The notes: generated by a model not told the origin, from the letters alone. Counted from the first letter of the stretch, positions 46,977 through 56,394 are shown. The stretch: DNA of 64,000 nucleotides from Actinacidiphila bryophytorum (GCF_016916835.1 NZ_JAFFIX010000007.1:1-64000); one strand, 5' to 3'. Numbers and translations: made by a program.

Positions 46977-47738
46977 TCAGGCCAGGCCTGCGACGAGTTC
47001 TGCGACGGGGCGGCGGCGCCCGGTGAAGAAGGGCACCTCCTCGCGGACGTGCATGCGTGCCTCGGAGGCGCGCAGCAGCCGCATGAGGTCGACGATGCGG
47101 TACAGCTCGTCCGCCTCGAAGGCCAGGATCCACTCGTAGTCGCCGAGCGAGAAGGACGCCACGGTGTTGGCGCGCACGTCGGGGTAGCCCCGGGCCAGCT
47201 TGCCGTGGTCGGCGAGCATGCGGCGGCGGTCCTCGTCGGGCAGCAGGTACCAGTCGTAGGAGCGCACGAAGGGGTAGACGCTGACGTAGTCGCGAGGCGT
47301 CTCGTCGGCGAGGAAGGCCGGCACGTGCGACTTGTTGAACTCGGCCGGGCGGTGCAGCGCCATGTTGGACCACACCGGCTCCAGCGCGCGGCCCAGGCGG
47401 GTGCGGCGGAAGAGGTTGTAGGCCTCCTGCAGGGCCTCGGCGGTCTCGGCGTGCCACCAGATCATCAGGTCGGCGTCGGCGCGCAGGCCCGACACGTCGT
47501 AGGTGCCGCGGATCGTGACGTCCTTGGCGGCGAGCTGCGCGAACAGCTCCTCGACCTCGTCGGCGTACCCGCTGCGGTCCTCGGGCAGCGGGCTTCGGAG
47601 CCGGAAGACCGACCACAGCGTGTAGCGGATGACCTCGTTGAGGTCCTTGGCCTTCTTGCCCGCGTTGGCGGTCCTGGCGTGGGTGGCGGCTTCCGCGGCG
47701 GCGGAGTCGAGGGCGTGGTCGGCAGTCGAGTCGCTCAT
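46977..47738 (-). CDS. hemQ: Coproheme decarboxylase (HemQ/ChdC, chlorite dismutase family)
   Basis: 253 residues. [62 protein letters not shown] and [24 protein letters not shown] are typical HemQ segments; this branch decarboxylates coproheme to haem b in Gram-positives. The catalytic Tyr lies in DYVSVYPF. Four bases upstream of its start is the stop of the coproporphyrinogen oxidase gene, so the two form an operon. Confidence 0.93.
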   Translation of the reverse strand: MSDSTADHALDSAAAEAATHARTANAGKKAKDLNEVIRYTLWSVFRLRSPLPEDRSGYADEVEELFAQLAAKDVTIRGTYDVSGLRADADLMIWWHAETAEALQEAYNLFRRTRLGRALEPVWSNMALHRPAEFNKSHVPAFLADETPRDYVSVYPFVRSYDWYLLPDEDRRRMLADHGKLARGYPDVRANTVASFSLGDYEWILAFEADELYRIVDLMRLLRASEARMHVREEVPFFTGRRRPVAELVAGLA

Positions 47739-47742
47739 GCGG

Positions 47743-49230
47743 CTATTCTCCCGCGCCGCCTGATGCGCCCGGCACCAGGGTGGCCAGTACCTCGGCCGCC
47801 GCGCGCTGCCCGCTGCCGATGCAGGCCGGGATGCCGACGCCGTCGTAGAGGGCGCCGCACACCGCGAGGCCGGGGAGCTTGGCGACCTGTTCGCGGATGC
47901 GGGCGACGCGGTCCACGTGGCCGACCGGGTACTGCGGCAGCCCGGCGGCCCAGCGGGTGACCCGGGCGGCCACCGGCGCCGCGCGCAGGCCGACGGCTTC
48001 CGCCAGGTCCTCCCGGGACAGCCGCACGAGGTCGGCGTCGTCCCAGGCCAGGTCCGCCTCGTCGCCGTGCCGCCCGACCGAGGTGCGCAGCACCATCGTG
48101 TCGCCGGAGGCCCGGTCCTGCCAGCCCCACTTGCGGCTGGAGAAGGTCGAGGCCTTGATCGTACGGCCGTCGACCGGCGGTACGAGGAAGCCGCTGGACT
48201 CCGGCAGCCGCAGCAGGTCGGTGCGGCGGTAGGCGAGGGTGACCAGGGCCATGCCCGCGTAGTCCACGCTGTCCAGGTCGGCGGCGGCCGCGGGCGACTC
48301 GGCGCCGAGCAGCCGGGCGGCGACCGGTGCGGGGGCGGCGAGGACCACGGCGTCGGCGTCGAGGGCGCGGTCGTCCAGGCGGACCTGCCAGCCGTGCGGT
48401 CCTGTCCTGCGCAGCTCGCGGACCGGCGCCGACGTCTCGATCACCACACCCGCGGCCCGGCAGGCGTCGGCGACGGCGAGCGGCAGCCGGCCGATGCCGC
48501 CGCGGATGCCGTTGAAGACCGGCCCGGTGCCGGCCGAGGCGGCGGCCTTGCGCTGGATGTCGCGCGCGGCCTCGATCAGCGAGCGCCCGGTGCGGGCGGC
48601 CTCGTAGAGCTGGGGCACGGCGGCGCGCAGCGAGATCTCGTACGCGTTGCCCGCGTAGACGCCGCCGAGCAGCGGCTCGACGAGCCGGTCGACCACCTCG
48701 TGGCCGAGCCGGGCGGCGACGAAGGCGCCGACGGCCACGTCGCCGTCGACCGGGGTGCGGGGCAGGACGTGGTCGAGCGGGATGCGGGCGAGGCCCGCGG
48801 CCGAGATCACCCCGGAGGCGGCGAGCGGGCCGACGTCGCCGGGGACGCCCATGACGTGGCCCTTGGGCATGGGGCGCAGCCGGCCGCGGGTCCACAGGGT
48901 GGCGCCGAGCACGGCGGGCGGCTCCAGGTCGTCGCCGAGGCCGACCTCGCGGGCCAGCGCGACCGCCTCGGGCCTGCGGGCCAGGACCGACTCCGCGCCG
49001 AGGTCGACCGGGACTCCGGCGATCTCGTCGGCGTGCAGCTTGCCGCCGAGCCGCGGCGAGGCTTCGAGCAGCGTCACCCGGGCGCCCGCCCCGGCGAGCC
49101 GGTGGGCGGCGGCCAGCCCAGAGATGCCGCCCCCGACGACCACCACATGTCCCCCTGCGGGTCCCCTGCCGGGTCCCGCCGCCCCGCCGTGCGCGGCTTC
49201 CGCGCCCGTCCCGCTGTGCGTGTCGCTCAT
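47743..49230 (-). CDS. hemG: Coproporphyrinogen III oxidase / protoporphyrinogen oxidase (HemY type)
   Basis: 495 residues. FAD-binding [48 protein letters not shown], the family centre [23 protein letters not shown], and the C-terminal [23 protein letters not shown]. In Gram-positives it oxidises coproporphyrinogen III (CgoX); naming varies (hemG, hemY, cgoX). First gene of the pair with hemQ. Confidence 0.92.
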   Translation of the reverse strand: MSDTHSGTGAEAAHGGAAGPGRGPAGGHVVVVGGGISGLAAAHRLAGAGARVTLLEASPRLGGKLHADEIAGVPVDLGAESVLARRPEAVALAREVGLGDDLEPPAVLGATLWTRGRLRPMPKGHVMGVPGDVGPLAASGVISAAGLARIPLDHVLPRTPVDGDVAVGAFVAARLGHEVVDRLVEPLLGGVYAGNAYEISLRAAVPQLYEAARTGRSLIEAARDIQRKAAASAGTGPVFNGIRGGIGRLPLAVADACRAAGVVIETSAPVRELRRTGPHGWQVRLDDRALDADAVVLAAPAPVAARLLGAESPAAAADLDSVDYAGMALVTLAYRRTDLLRLPESSGFLVPPVDGRTIKASTFSSRKWGWQDRASGDTMVLRTSVGRHGDEADLAWDDADLVRLSREDLAEAVGLRAAPVAARVTRWAAGLPQYPVGHVDRVARIREQVAKLPGLAVCGALYDGVGIPACIGSGQRAAAEVLATLVPGASGGAGE

Positions 49231-49381
49231 GCGTCCACTGTCTCAGACTCCGGACCGTCCCAGAATCCGGATCGAGTTCCGACCGTGACTGCTTCGGTAC
49301 CGCAGAACGGCAACGCGCCGGGAGGGTCGGCCGTCCAACCGTCGGCATGACACAACAGCCCTGTCCTTGGGGGGATTTGAG

Positions 49382-50599
49382 ATGGGACCCAGTACGAGAC
49401 CCAGTGCCAGACGGACCGGCCCGAGACGGCACTCACCGGGCGCCCTGCGGCGGCGCGGGGGCGCCGCGGTCGCGGCACTGCTGATGGCGGCGACGCTCGG
49501 CCTCGCCGGGTGCAGCGCGTCGTCCGACAACGGCTCCGCCGCGTCCGACAAGGCCGCGGCTCCCATGTCCGACGGCGGCCGCAGCGTGCCGGAGGCCGGC
49601 CAGGACGGCGGCAGCGGCTCAGCCAAGAGCGGCAGCGGCGCGGTCCCCGAGGGGACCGGCGGCGCCGGCGGTACGTCGCCGAGCGCGCCTTCCGCGGGAT
49701 CGGGGACGGGACCGGGGAAGGCCACGGCCCCGCCTTCGGCTCCGAAGTACCTGGTGCGCACCGCGGACCTGAGCATCCGCACCCCGCACGTCGAGGAGGC
49801 GTCGCTGAAGGCCAGGACACTGGTCGCGGCGGCGGGCGGCTACGCGGGCGACGAGAACACGTCCGTGGACGCGCAGGGCCATGCCACCTCGACGATCCAG
49901 CTGCGGGTGCCGCCGGCCGCGTACGACCAGCTGCTCGACGACCTCGGCAAGCTCGGCACCCTGCTGGGGCGCAAGGTCAGCGTGGACGACGTCACCGGCC
50001 AGGTGGTGGACGTGCAGAGCCGGATCAAGTCGCAGCAGGCCAGCGTCGACAGGGTCCGCAAGCTGATGAACCAGGCCTCGGGGCTGACCGACGTGGTGCA
50101 GCTGGAGAGCGAGCTGAGCACCCGCGAGTCCGCGCTGGAGGCGCTGGAGGCCCAGCAGGCGTCGCTGCGGGCGCAGGCGGACCTGGCGACGGTCACGCTG
50201 CAGCTGAGCGAGCCGCCGGTGAAGGCGCCGGTCCACAAGGAGCCGGAGAAGAAGAAGGACGGCTTCTGGAAGACGGTCGGCAACGCCCTGGCGGGCGGCT
50301 GGCACGCCTTCTACCTGACGGTGCGGGCGGTGCTGGTCGTGATCTCCGCGCTGCTGCCCTTCCTGGCCGTCGTGGCGCTTCTCCTGCTGGTCTGGCGGGC
50401 GCTGCGCTGGTGGCGACCGCGTCCGGAGCCGACGCAGGAGCCGCCGGCGGTGCGGCAGCCGGCCGCGCCGCTGCCCAAGCACCCGGCGGTGCCTGGCGCG
50501 CGGGGCGGCGTGCCGGAGCAGGACCTGTGGGCGCCGCCGCCCGCACCGCCGGTGACGCCGCCCGAGTCTTCGGGTGAGCCCCGGGAGGAGCGGGACTGA
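49382..50599 (+). CDS. DUF4349 domain lipoprotein
   Basis: 405 residues. The N-terminus has a twin-Arg-rich basic stretch, a hydrophobic segment and lipobox L-A-G-C at Cys44. A Ser/Gly-rich linker follows, then the DUF4349 region (~125-280) with LVRTADLSIRTPHVEEASLK and VDVQSRIKSQQASVDRVRKL, a coiled coil. A C-terminal membrane segment (ALLPFLAVVALLLLVW) leads to a Pro-rich tail. Function unknown; probably a cell-envelope protein. ATG 49382 has a G-rich Shine-Dalgarno site. Divergent from hemG; direct repeats CAGAxTCCGGAxCG lie between (49243-49280). Confidence 0.82.
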   Translation: MGPSTRPSARRTGPRRHSPGALRRRGGAAVAALLMAATLGLAGCSASSDNGSAASDKAAAPMSDGGRSVPEAGQDGGSGSAKSGSGAVPEGTGGAGGTSPSAPSAGSGTGPGKATAPPSAPKYLVRTADLSIRTPHVEEASLKARTLVAAAGGYAGDENTSVDAQGHATSTIQLRVPPAAYDQLLDDLGKLGTLLGRKVSVDDVTGQVVDVQSRIKSQQASVDRVRKLMNQASGLTDVVQLESELSTRESALEALEAQQASLRAQADLATVTLQLSEPPVKAPVHKEPEKKKDGFWKTVGNALAGGWHAFYLTVRAVLVVISALLPFLAVVALLLLVWRALRWWRPRPEPTQEPPAVRQPAAPLPKHPAVPGARGGVPEQDLWAPPPAPPVTPPESSGEPREERD

Positions 50600-50614
50600 C
50601 CGGCGCCCCTGCCC

Positions 50615-51673
50615 TCAGGCCGCCTCGGTCGTGCGGTGCACGAAGTCCACGAGGCGGGTGAGGGCGTCGGGGTCGGTAGTGGGCAGGACGCCGTGGCCGA
50701 GGTTGAAGATGTGGCCGGTACCGGCCGCGGCCGCGGCGTCCAGCACCTCGCGGGTCTTCGCCTCGACCGCCGAGGTCGGGGCGAAGAGCACCGCCGGGTC
50801 GAGGTTGCCCTGCAGCGCCTTGCCGGGGCCGACCCGGCGGGCGGCCTCGTCCAGCGGCACCCGCCAGTCGACGCCCATGACGTCGGCGCCCGCCTCGCCC
50901 ATCAGGCCGAGCAGTTCGCCGGTGCCGACGCCGAAGTGGATGCGCGGCACCCCGTAGCCGGCGACGGCGTCGAAGACCTTCGCTGAGGCCGGCATCGCGT
51001 AGCGCCGGTAGTCGGCGGGCGACAGCGCGCCGACCCAGGAGTCGAACACCTGCACCGCGCTCGCGCCCGCCTCGATCTGCACCTTCAGGAAGCCCGCCGC
51101 GATGTCGGCGAGCCGGTCGAGCAGGTCGAGCCACAGCTCGGGGTCGCCGTACATCAGCGCCTTGGTGCGCTCGTGGTTGCGGGACGGCCCGCCCTCGACG
51201 AGGTAGCTGGCCAGCGTGAAGGGCGCACCGGTGAAGCCGATCAGCGGGGTGGCGCCCAGCTCGGCGGTGAGCAGGCCGACGGCCTCGGTGACGTAGCCGA
51301 CGTCGGAGGGGTCCAGGTCGCGCAGCCGGGCGAGGTCCTGCCGGGTGCGGATCGGGTCGGCGACGACCGGGCCGACGCCCGGCTTGATGTCCAGGTCGAT
51401 GCCGATGGCCTTGAGCGGCACCACGATGTCGCTGAAGTAGACGGCCGCGTCCACGCCGTGCCGCCTGACCGGCTGCAGGGTGATCTCGGTGATCAGGTCG
51501 GGCCGCGTGCACGACTCCAGCATCGGGATGCCCTCGCGCAGCTTCAGGTACTCGGGCAGTGACCGCCCGGCCTGCCGCATGAACCACACGGGGGTGTGCG
51601 GTACCGGTTCGTTCCTGCAGGCTCGGATGAAGGGGGAAGCAGCGGTCTGCTGGTGCGCACTCACATCCGGCAT
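50615..51673 (-). CDS. hemE: Uroporphyrinogen decarboxylase
   Basis: 352 residues. Substrate-binding [19 protein letters not shown] (the Arg-rich motif), [28 protein letters not shown] with the catalytic Asp, [19 protein letters not shown] and [14 protein letters not shown]. Converts uroporphyrinogen III to coproporphyrinogen III, the substrate of the oxidase above. ATG 51673 (MPDVSAHQQ). Convergent with the DUF4349 gene; divergent from the DUF3000 gene. Confidence 0.95.
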   Translation of the reverse strand: MPDVSAHQQTAASPFIRACRNEPVPHTPVWFMRQAGRSLPEYLKLREGIPMLESCTRPDLITEITLQPVRRHGVDAAVYFSDIVVPLKAIGIDLDIKPGVGPVVADPIRTRQDLARLRDLDPSDVGYVTEAVGLLTAELGATPLIGFTGAPFTLASYLVEGGPSRNHERTKALMYGDPELWLDLLDRLADIAAGFLKVQIEAGASAVQVFDSWVGALSPADYRRYAMPASAKVFDAVAGYGVPRIHFGVGTGELLGLMGEAGADVMGVDWRVPLDEAARRVGPGKALQGNLDPAVLFAPTSAVEAKTREVLDAAAAAGTGHIFNLGHGVLPTTDPDALTRLVDFVHRTTEAA

Positions 51674-51759
51674 CCTCCCACGGCGGGACGGGACACCAGT
51701 TCCGGGGCCTCGGGTGTTGTTGCGCACGCAACGGGCGTCAGCGGCCTAGTCTTCCGGGC

Positions 51760-52389
51760 ATGGCAGCGGTGCATGGGCAGCTCGGCGAGGACGACGGGGT
51801 CCCCTTTCCCTTTCGGCATGCGGTGGACGCCCTGCGGGGGGCGCGGGTGCGGTCCGAGGTGCGGATCGAGGAGGTGACGGCGCCGCGCCGGCTCGCCTCG
51901 TACGCGTACGCGCTGGAGGCCACGGTGCTGGCCGACGGCGAGGAGCTGGCCGACGGGCGGGTGGTGCTGCTGCACGAACCGGCCGGGCACGAGGCCTGGC
52001 ACGGCACCTTCCGGCTGGTGACCCTGGCCAGGGCCGACCTGGAACCCGAGATGGCCGGCGACCCGCTGCTGCCCGAGGTGAGCTGGTCGTGGCTGACCGG
52101 GGCGCTGACCGCCCGCGGCGCGGACCACGACGAGCCGAGCGGTACGGTCTCGCGCGCGTCCTCGCACTTCTTCGGCGGGCTCGGCGACCGCCCCGACGAG
52201 ACCAGGATCGAACTGCGGGCCTCGTGGTCGCCGCGGGAGCGGTCCGGCGGCACGATCGACGTGGCCGCGCACCTGGCCGCCTGGTGCGACCTGCTGTGCA
52301 CCTGTGCGGGCCTGCCGCCCGCAGAAGGCCCCGACGCACCGGTACGCGGCTCGGCCGGCGTGGTGCCGCTGCCCAAGCGCCGCACCTGA
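51760..52389 (+). CDS. DUF3000 domain protein
   Basis: 209 residues. FRHAVDALRGARVRSEVRIEEVTAPRRLASYAYALEATV, ELADGRVVLLHEPAGHEAWHGTFRLVTLARADLEPEM and PEVSWSWLTGALTARG are hallmarks of this actinobacterial family. Function unknown. The family is widespread in actinomycetes and often lies next to hemE and rnd, as here. Confidence 0.82.
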   Translation: MAAVHGQLGEDDGVPFPFRHAVDALRGARVRSEVRIEEVTAPRRLASYAYALEATVLADGEELADGRVVLLHEPAGHEAWHGTFRLVTLARADLEPEMAGDPLLPEVSWSWLTGALTARGADHDEPSGTVSRASSHFFGGLGDRPDETRIELRASWSPRERSGGTIDVAAHLAAWCDLLCTCAGLPPAEGPDAPVRGSAGVVPLPKRRT

Positions 52390-52581
52390 CGCACCGACAG
52401 CACCGGGCACCGCGGCGCGGTGTCCGGTGCACAGCTGTGCCCACGCTGGTCTGGCGTTCGATCGGCCGTCCGATTTGCCGGAATTGATGCTCAATAAATC
52501 GTGATCATTCCCTAAAGCCGGGAGCGGTAGCTGCCGAAGGAAACTGTGACCGTTTCAGTCCCCTTTGCCACAGGAGGCCCG

Positions 52582-53250
52582 GTGTCCGTTCTTCTCGAGC
52601 AGCCCACGAGCCTGGTCGCCTACCGTCCCAGCAAGCCGACGGCCATGGTCGTCGTAGCCGACCCCCGCGTCCGCTCCACAGTCACCCGACACCTGTGGGC
52701 TCTCGGGGTTCGCGACGTGATCGAGGCCTCGTCCATCGCCGAGGCCCGGCCCCGGGTCGGTAACCCCCGCGACATCTGCGTCGCCGACGTCCATCTCCCC
52801 GACGGTTCCGGGCTCACCCTGCTCGCCGAGACCCGTGCGGCGGGCTGGCCCAACGGCCTGGCCCTCTCCGCCGCCGACGACATCGGCGCGGTACGCAACG
52901 CACTGGCGGGCGGCGTCAAGGGCTACGTCGTGACCGGCACCCGCAACAGCCCCGGCTCCATGGCCGGGCGCCCCGGCCTCGCCCCGCTCGGCGCGACCGC
53001 GGCCCGCATGCAGCGCCGCCCCCCGGGCGCATCCGGCCACCCCGGAAGCGGCTACCGCGAGCTGTCGGGGCGCGAGGTGGAGGTGCTCAGGCTCGTCGCC
53101 GAGGGCCAGTCGAACAAGGCGATCGGGGTGTCCATGGGACTTTCCGCCCTGACCGTCAAGAGCCATCTTGCGCGGATCGCACGCAAGCTCGGCACCGGGG
53201 ATCGCGCCGGCATGGTGGCCGTCGCGCTCCGGACCGGAATCATCCACTGA
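52582..53250 (+). CDS. Orphan LuxR-family response regulator
   Basis: 222 residues. Receiver-like domain: AMVVVADPRVRSTVTRHLW, phospho-acceptor in CVADVHLPDGSGLTLL, and the Lys of GGVKGYVVTG; the acidic pocket has one Asp where two are usual, so phosphorylation is uncertain. HTH: ELSGREVEVLRLVAEGQSNK and MGLSALTVKSHLARIARKLG. GTG 52582 has CAGGAGG upstream; a GTG 36 nt earlier is less likely. There is no histidine kinase nearby. Very conserved among Streptomyces. Confidence 0.82.
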   Translation: MSVLLEQPTSLVAYRPSKPTAMVVVADPRVRSTVTRHLWALGVRDVIEASSIAEARPRVGNPRDICVADVHLPDGSGLTLLAETRAAGWPNGLALSAADDIGAVRNALAGGVKGYVVTGTRNSPGSMAGRPGLAPLGATAARMQRRPPGASGHPGSGYRELSGREVEVLRLVAEGQSNKAIGVSMGLSALTVKSHLARIARKLGTGDRAGMVAVALRTGIIH

Positions 53251-53325
53251 CCCCTCCGGGGGCGTAACGTTCCGCCCCCGCTTCCCCCGCCCTCCGCGGT
53301 TCCCGCGCCCCCAGGTGATTGCCAC

Positions 53326-53575
53326 TTGCTGTGGCGTTGCACCTTTCAGTCCGTCGTGGCTGGGCGCGCAGTTCCCCGCGCCCCTAAAAACGCTCCCCCT
53401 CCCCCGAGAGGGCAACCCATAAGGGGCGCGTGGGGGTACCCCCTCTGGGGGAGAACGGAGCGCCCAGCCCCACCACCCGGGGGAAAGGCGACCGCCCACC
53501 GCAGGGGGCACCCGCCCAGGGGCTCGGGGAACTGCGAGACAGGCCCACCACCGGGGGAAGGTCCCGGGAAGGGGG
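53326..53575. repeat. Palindromic intergenic element, copy 5 (with insertion/expansion)
   Basis: Left flank TGCCACTTGCTGTGGCGTTGC (from ~53320) and core left arm 53366-53385. The right arm appears twice: a partial one at 53421-53430 and a diverged one at 53518-53537. Between them lie GGGGGTACCCCC and the module GGGGGAAAGGCGACCGCCCA shared with copy 4. This suggests two elements nested or recombined. Lies 70-325 nt after the response regulator stop. Confidence 0.8.
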
Positions 53576-53626
53576 GCGGGGGCACCCCGGGAGGGACGAG
53601 GGAACCCCCAGAGGGCGTGGCACGGG

Positions 53627-53639
53627 TAGCCTTGACAGG
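53627..53639 (+). promoter_or_regulatory. Leaderless promoter -10 for rnd
   Basis: TAGCCT (53627-53632) ends 6 nt before the GTG start at 53639, matching TAnnnT placed to initiate at the first base of the start codon, a common arrangement in actinobacteria. No Shine-Dalgarno site is present. Confidence 0.5.
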
Positions 53640-54892
53640 TGACCGACGCCAGAGAGACCGCAACCCCGGAAGACGAAGTCGCGGCGCCGGTTCCGCTGCT
53701 GGACCCGCGCGAGGGCATCCCGCCGGTGACCGCAGACCCGGAGGCTCTCAAGGAAGTCGTCGCGGCCTTCGCCGCGGGTTCGGGCCCGGTCGCCGTCGAT
53801 GCCGAGCGCGCCTCCGGCTACCGCTACGGGCAGCGGGCCTATCTGGTCCAGCTGCGCCGCGCCGGAGCAGGGACCGCGCTGATCGACCCGGTCGGGTGCC
53901 CCGACCTGTCCACTCTGGACGCCGCACTGCGCGGCACCGAGTGGGTGCTGCACGCAGCCACCCAGGACCTGCCGTGCCTGACGGAGCTGGGCATGCACCC
54001 GACCTCGCTGTTCGACACCGAGCTGGCCGGGCGGCTGGCCGGTTTCCCGCGGGTCGGGCTGGGCGCGATGGTGGAGCAGGTGCTGGGTTTCGCCCTGGAG
54101 AAGGGCCACTCGGCGGTCGACTGGTCGACCCGGCCGCTGCCGGAGCCGTGGCTGCGGTATGCGGCGCTGGACGTCGAGTTGCTGGTCGATCTGCGGGACG
54201 CGCTGGAGGAGGAGCTGCGCACCCAGGGCAAGCTGGACTGGGCGCTGCAGGAGTTCGCGGCGATCGCGGCGGCCCCGCCGCCCGCGCCCCGGGTGGACCC
54301 GTGGCGCAGGACGTCGGGCATGCACAAGGTCCGCAGGCGGCGGCAGATCGGTGTGGTGCGCGAGCTGTGGCTGGCCCGCGACCGTGCCGCACGGGAGCGG
54401 GACGTCTCGCCGGGCCGGGTGCTCAGCGACGCGGCGATCGTGACCGCGGCGCTGGAGAACCCGCCGAATGTGCACGCGCTGGCGGCCCTGCCCGGTTTCG
54501 GGCACCGCATGGGCCGCCGCCAGCTCGACCAGTGGCAGGCGGCGGTGGACCGGGCGCGCGGCCTTCCCGAGCGCGAGCTGCCGCAGCCGACGGCCGCCTA
54601 CAACGGTCCGCCCCCACCGCGCGCCTGGGCGGACAAGGACCCGGCGGCCGCCGCCCGCCTGTCGGCGGCCCGTGCGGCGGTGACGGGTCTTGCGGAGGAG
54701 CTGAACCTTCCGCAGGAGAACCTGATCACCCCGGACACCGTGCGCCGGGTGTGCTGGTCGCCGCCCGGCGACCGCTCCCCCGAGGCCGTCGCCGAGGCGC
54801 TGACGGCGCTGGGCGCCCGCCCGTGGCAGGTCCAGCTGACGTCCCCGCTGCTGTCCAAGGCCCTGAGCGCCGTCCCGGCAGCCGAGGCGTGA
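53639..54892 (+). CDS. Ribonuclease D-like exonuclease (DEDD + HRDC)
   Basis: 417 residues. DEDD exonuclease: VAVDAERASGYRYGQRAYLVQL (Asp-x-Glu), LHAATQDLPCLTELG, and PEPWLRYAALDVELLVDL with the tyrosine-lacking last motif YAALDVE. HRDC domain from ~300: VHALAALPGFGHRMGRRQLD. It trims RNA 3' ends. The GTG at 53639 is immediately after a -10 element, predicting a leaderless mRNA. Confidence 0.9.
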   Translation: MTDARETATPEDEVAAPVPLLDPREGIPPVTADPEALKEVVAAFAAGSGPVAVDAERASGYRYGQRAYLVQLRRAGAGTALIDPVGCPDLSTLDAALRGTEWVLHAATQDLPCLTELGMHPTSLFDTELAGRLAGFPRVGLGAMVEQVLGFALEKGHSAVDWSTRPLPEPWLRYAALDVELLVDLRDALEEELRTQGKLDWALQEFAAIAAAPPPAPRVDPWRRTSGMHKVRRRRQIGVVRELWLARDRAARERDVSPGRVLSDAAIVTAALENPPNVHALAALPGFGHRMGRRQLDQWQAAVDRARGLPERELPQPTAAYNGPPPPRAWADKDPAAAARLSAARAAVTGLAEELNLPQENLITPDTVRRVCWSPPGDRSPEAVAEALTALGARPWQVQLTSPLLSKALSAVPAAEA

Positions 54893-54945
54893 GCGCCGCT
54901 GCCGTGTGACCTACACCGCTTCGCCGGGTTGCACTGTCCCCGCCG

Positions 54946-54963
54946 GTTACCGACGAGTAGCAT
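54946..54963 (+). promoter_or_regulatory. Operator-like dyad and -10 upstream of fadAB
   Basis: GTTACCGACGAGTAGC (54946-54961) is an imperfect dyad (GxTAC-N6-GTAxC), overlapping TAGCAT (54958-54963), a good -10. A TetR-type fatty-acid regulator would be the expected ligand of such a site. There is no local regulator gene. Confidence 0.4.
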
Positions 54964-54974
54964 GATGGGCGGTG

Positions 54975-54998
54975 CCGCACTCGCTCTGCGGAGTGCGG
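54975..54998 (+). promoter_or_regulatory. Hairpin at the 5' end of the fadAB leader
   Basis: CCGCACTC (54975-54982), 8-nt loop, GAGTGCGG (54991-54998). It starts about 12 nt after the candidate -10, so it would cap the mRNA 5' end. It could be a stabilising stem or part of an attenuator with the next structure. Confidence 0.45.
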
Positions 54999-55046
54999 TG
55001 CGCCTCCGTCCACCATCCCCCCGGTCACGCCGGTGAGCGAGCCAAA

Positions 55047-55139
55047 GGTCGCGCCGGTGCCGAAAGGGAGAACGCGCGGAGGTCCCGAGGAACGAGGGAC
55101 CGAGCACGATCGACCGTCGGCACCGGATCCGAAGCGACC
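55047..55139 (+). ncRNA. Candidate cis-regulatory RNA: three nested stems in the fadAB leader
   Basis: Perfect pairs are nested: GGTCGC (55047-55052) with GCGACC (55134-55139); CCGGTGCCGA (55054-55063) with TCGGCACCGG (55117-55126); GGTCCC (55081-55086) with GGGACC (55096-55101). The internal loops (17 and 15 nt) are purine-rich on the left. It ends 34 nt before the fadA start. I cannot match it to a known riboswitch. GC-rich DNA gives chance pairing, but three nested perfect stems are more than I would expect. Confidence 0.5.
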
Positions 55140-55173
55140 GGAGGCGAGTGAACACAGAAAAAGGGAGCTGCTC

Positions 55174-56394
55174 GTGCCCCGTACTGCGAGGGACGTCGTC
55201 TTCGTCGACGGCGTCCGCACCCCGTTCGGCAAGGCGGGCCCGAAGGGCATCTACCACGAGACCCGCGCCGACGACCTGGTGATCAAGTGCATCCGGGAGC
55301 TGCTGCGGCGCAACCCGGACCTGGACCCGGCCCGTATCGACGAGGTCGCGGTGGCCGCGACGACGCAGATCGGCGACCAGGGGCTCACCCTGGGGCGTAC
55401 CGCCGGGATCCTGGCCGGGCTGCCGACGACGGTGCCCGGCTTCTCGATCGACCGGATGTGCGCCGGTGCGATGACCGCGGTGACCACGACCGCGGGCGGT
55501 ATCGCCTTCGGGGCCTACGACGTGGTGGTCGCGGGCGGTGTCGAGCACATGGGGCGGCACCCGATGGGTGAGGGCGTGGACCCCAACCCGCGGTTCGTCT
55601 CGGAGAAGCTCGTGGACGAGTCCGCGATGTTCATGGGCATGACCGCGGAGAACCTGCACGACCGCTTCCCGAAGCTGACCAAGGCGCGCGCCGACGAGTT
55701 CGCGGTCCGCAGCCAGGAGAAGGCGGCGAAGGCGTACGCGAACGGCCGTATCCAGCAGGACCTGGTGCCGATCGCGATCCGCCGCACCAACCCGGAGGCC
55801 GGGGAGACCGGCTGGGGTCTGGCGACCGCGGACGAGCCGATGCGCCCGGGCACCACCCTGGAGCAGCTGGCCGGCCTCAAGACGCCGTTCAGGGCGCACG
55901 GCCGGGTCACCGCGGGCAATGCGGCGGGCCTCAACGACGGTGCGACCGCCTCGCTGCTGGCCGCCGAGGACGTGGCCCGCGAGCTGGGCCTGCCGGTGAA
56001 GATGCGGCTGGTGTCGTACGCCTTCGCGGGCGTCGAGCCCGAGGTGATGGGCATCGGCCCGATCCCGGCCACCGAGAAGGCGCTCGCCAAGGCGGGCCTG
56101 GGCATCGAGGACATCGGCCTGTTCGAGGTGAACGAGGCCTTCGCCGTTCAGGTGCTGTCGCTGCTCGACCACTACGGCATCGCCGACGACGACCCGCGGG
56201 TCAACCAGTACGGCGGCGCGATCGCCTTCGGCCACCCGCTGGCCTCCTCCGGCGTGCGGCTGATGACGCAGCTGGCCCGGCAGTTCGAGGAGCAGCCGCA
56301 CGTGCGCTACGGCATCACGACCATGTGCGTCGGCTTCGGCATGGGCGGCACGGTCGTCTGGGAGAACCCCCACTTCGACGGGAGCGGCAAGTGA
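55174..56394 (+). CDS. fadA: Acetyl-CoA C-acyltransferase (thiolase) FadA
   Basis: 406 residues. FVDGVRTPFGKAGPKGIYHE, nucleophilic Cys96 in DRMCAGAMTAV, NGR..., VNEAFAVQVL, GGAIAFGHPLASSG (His) and TTMCVGFGMGG (second Cys). It cleaves 3-ketoacyl-CoA, the last step of beta-oxidation. GTG 55174 follows AAGGGAG; an upstream in-frame ATG (55033) lies in the structured leader and was rejected. It overlaps fadB by 4 bp, forming the FadA-FadB complex. Confidence 0.93.
   Translation: MPRTARDVVFVDGVRTPFGKAGPKGIYHETRADDLVIKCIRELLRRNPDLDPARIDEVAVAATTQIGDQGLTLGRTAGILAGLPTTVPGFSIDRMCAGAMTAVTTTAGGIAFGAYDVVVAGGVEHMGRHPMGEGVDPNPRFVSEKLVDESAMFMGMTAENLHDRFPKLTKARADEFAVRSQEKAAKAYANGRIQQDLVPIAIRRTNPEAGETGWGLATADEPMRPGTTLEQLAGLKTPFRAHGRVTAGNAAGLNDGATASLLAAEDVARELGLPVKMRLVSYAFAGVEPEVMGIGPIPATEKALAKAGLGIEDIGLFEVNEAFAVQVLSLLDHYGIADDDPRVNQYGGAIAFGHPLASSGVRLMTQLARQFEEQPHVRYGITTMCVGFGMGGTVVWENPHFDGSGK

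Noticed and set aside
55033..55173. N-terminal extension of FadA starting at ATG 55033.
   Set aside because: It would translate the nested-stem leader, gives a charged non-conserved peptide, and the GTG at 55174 has a good ribosome site and the usual thiolase N-terminus.
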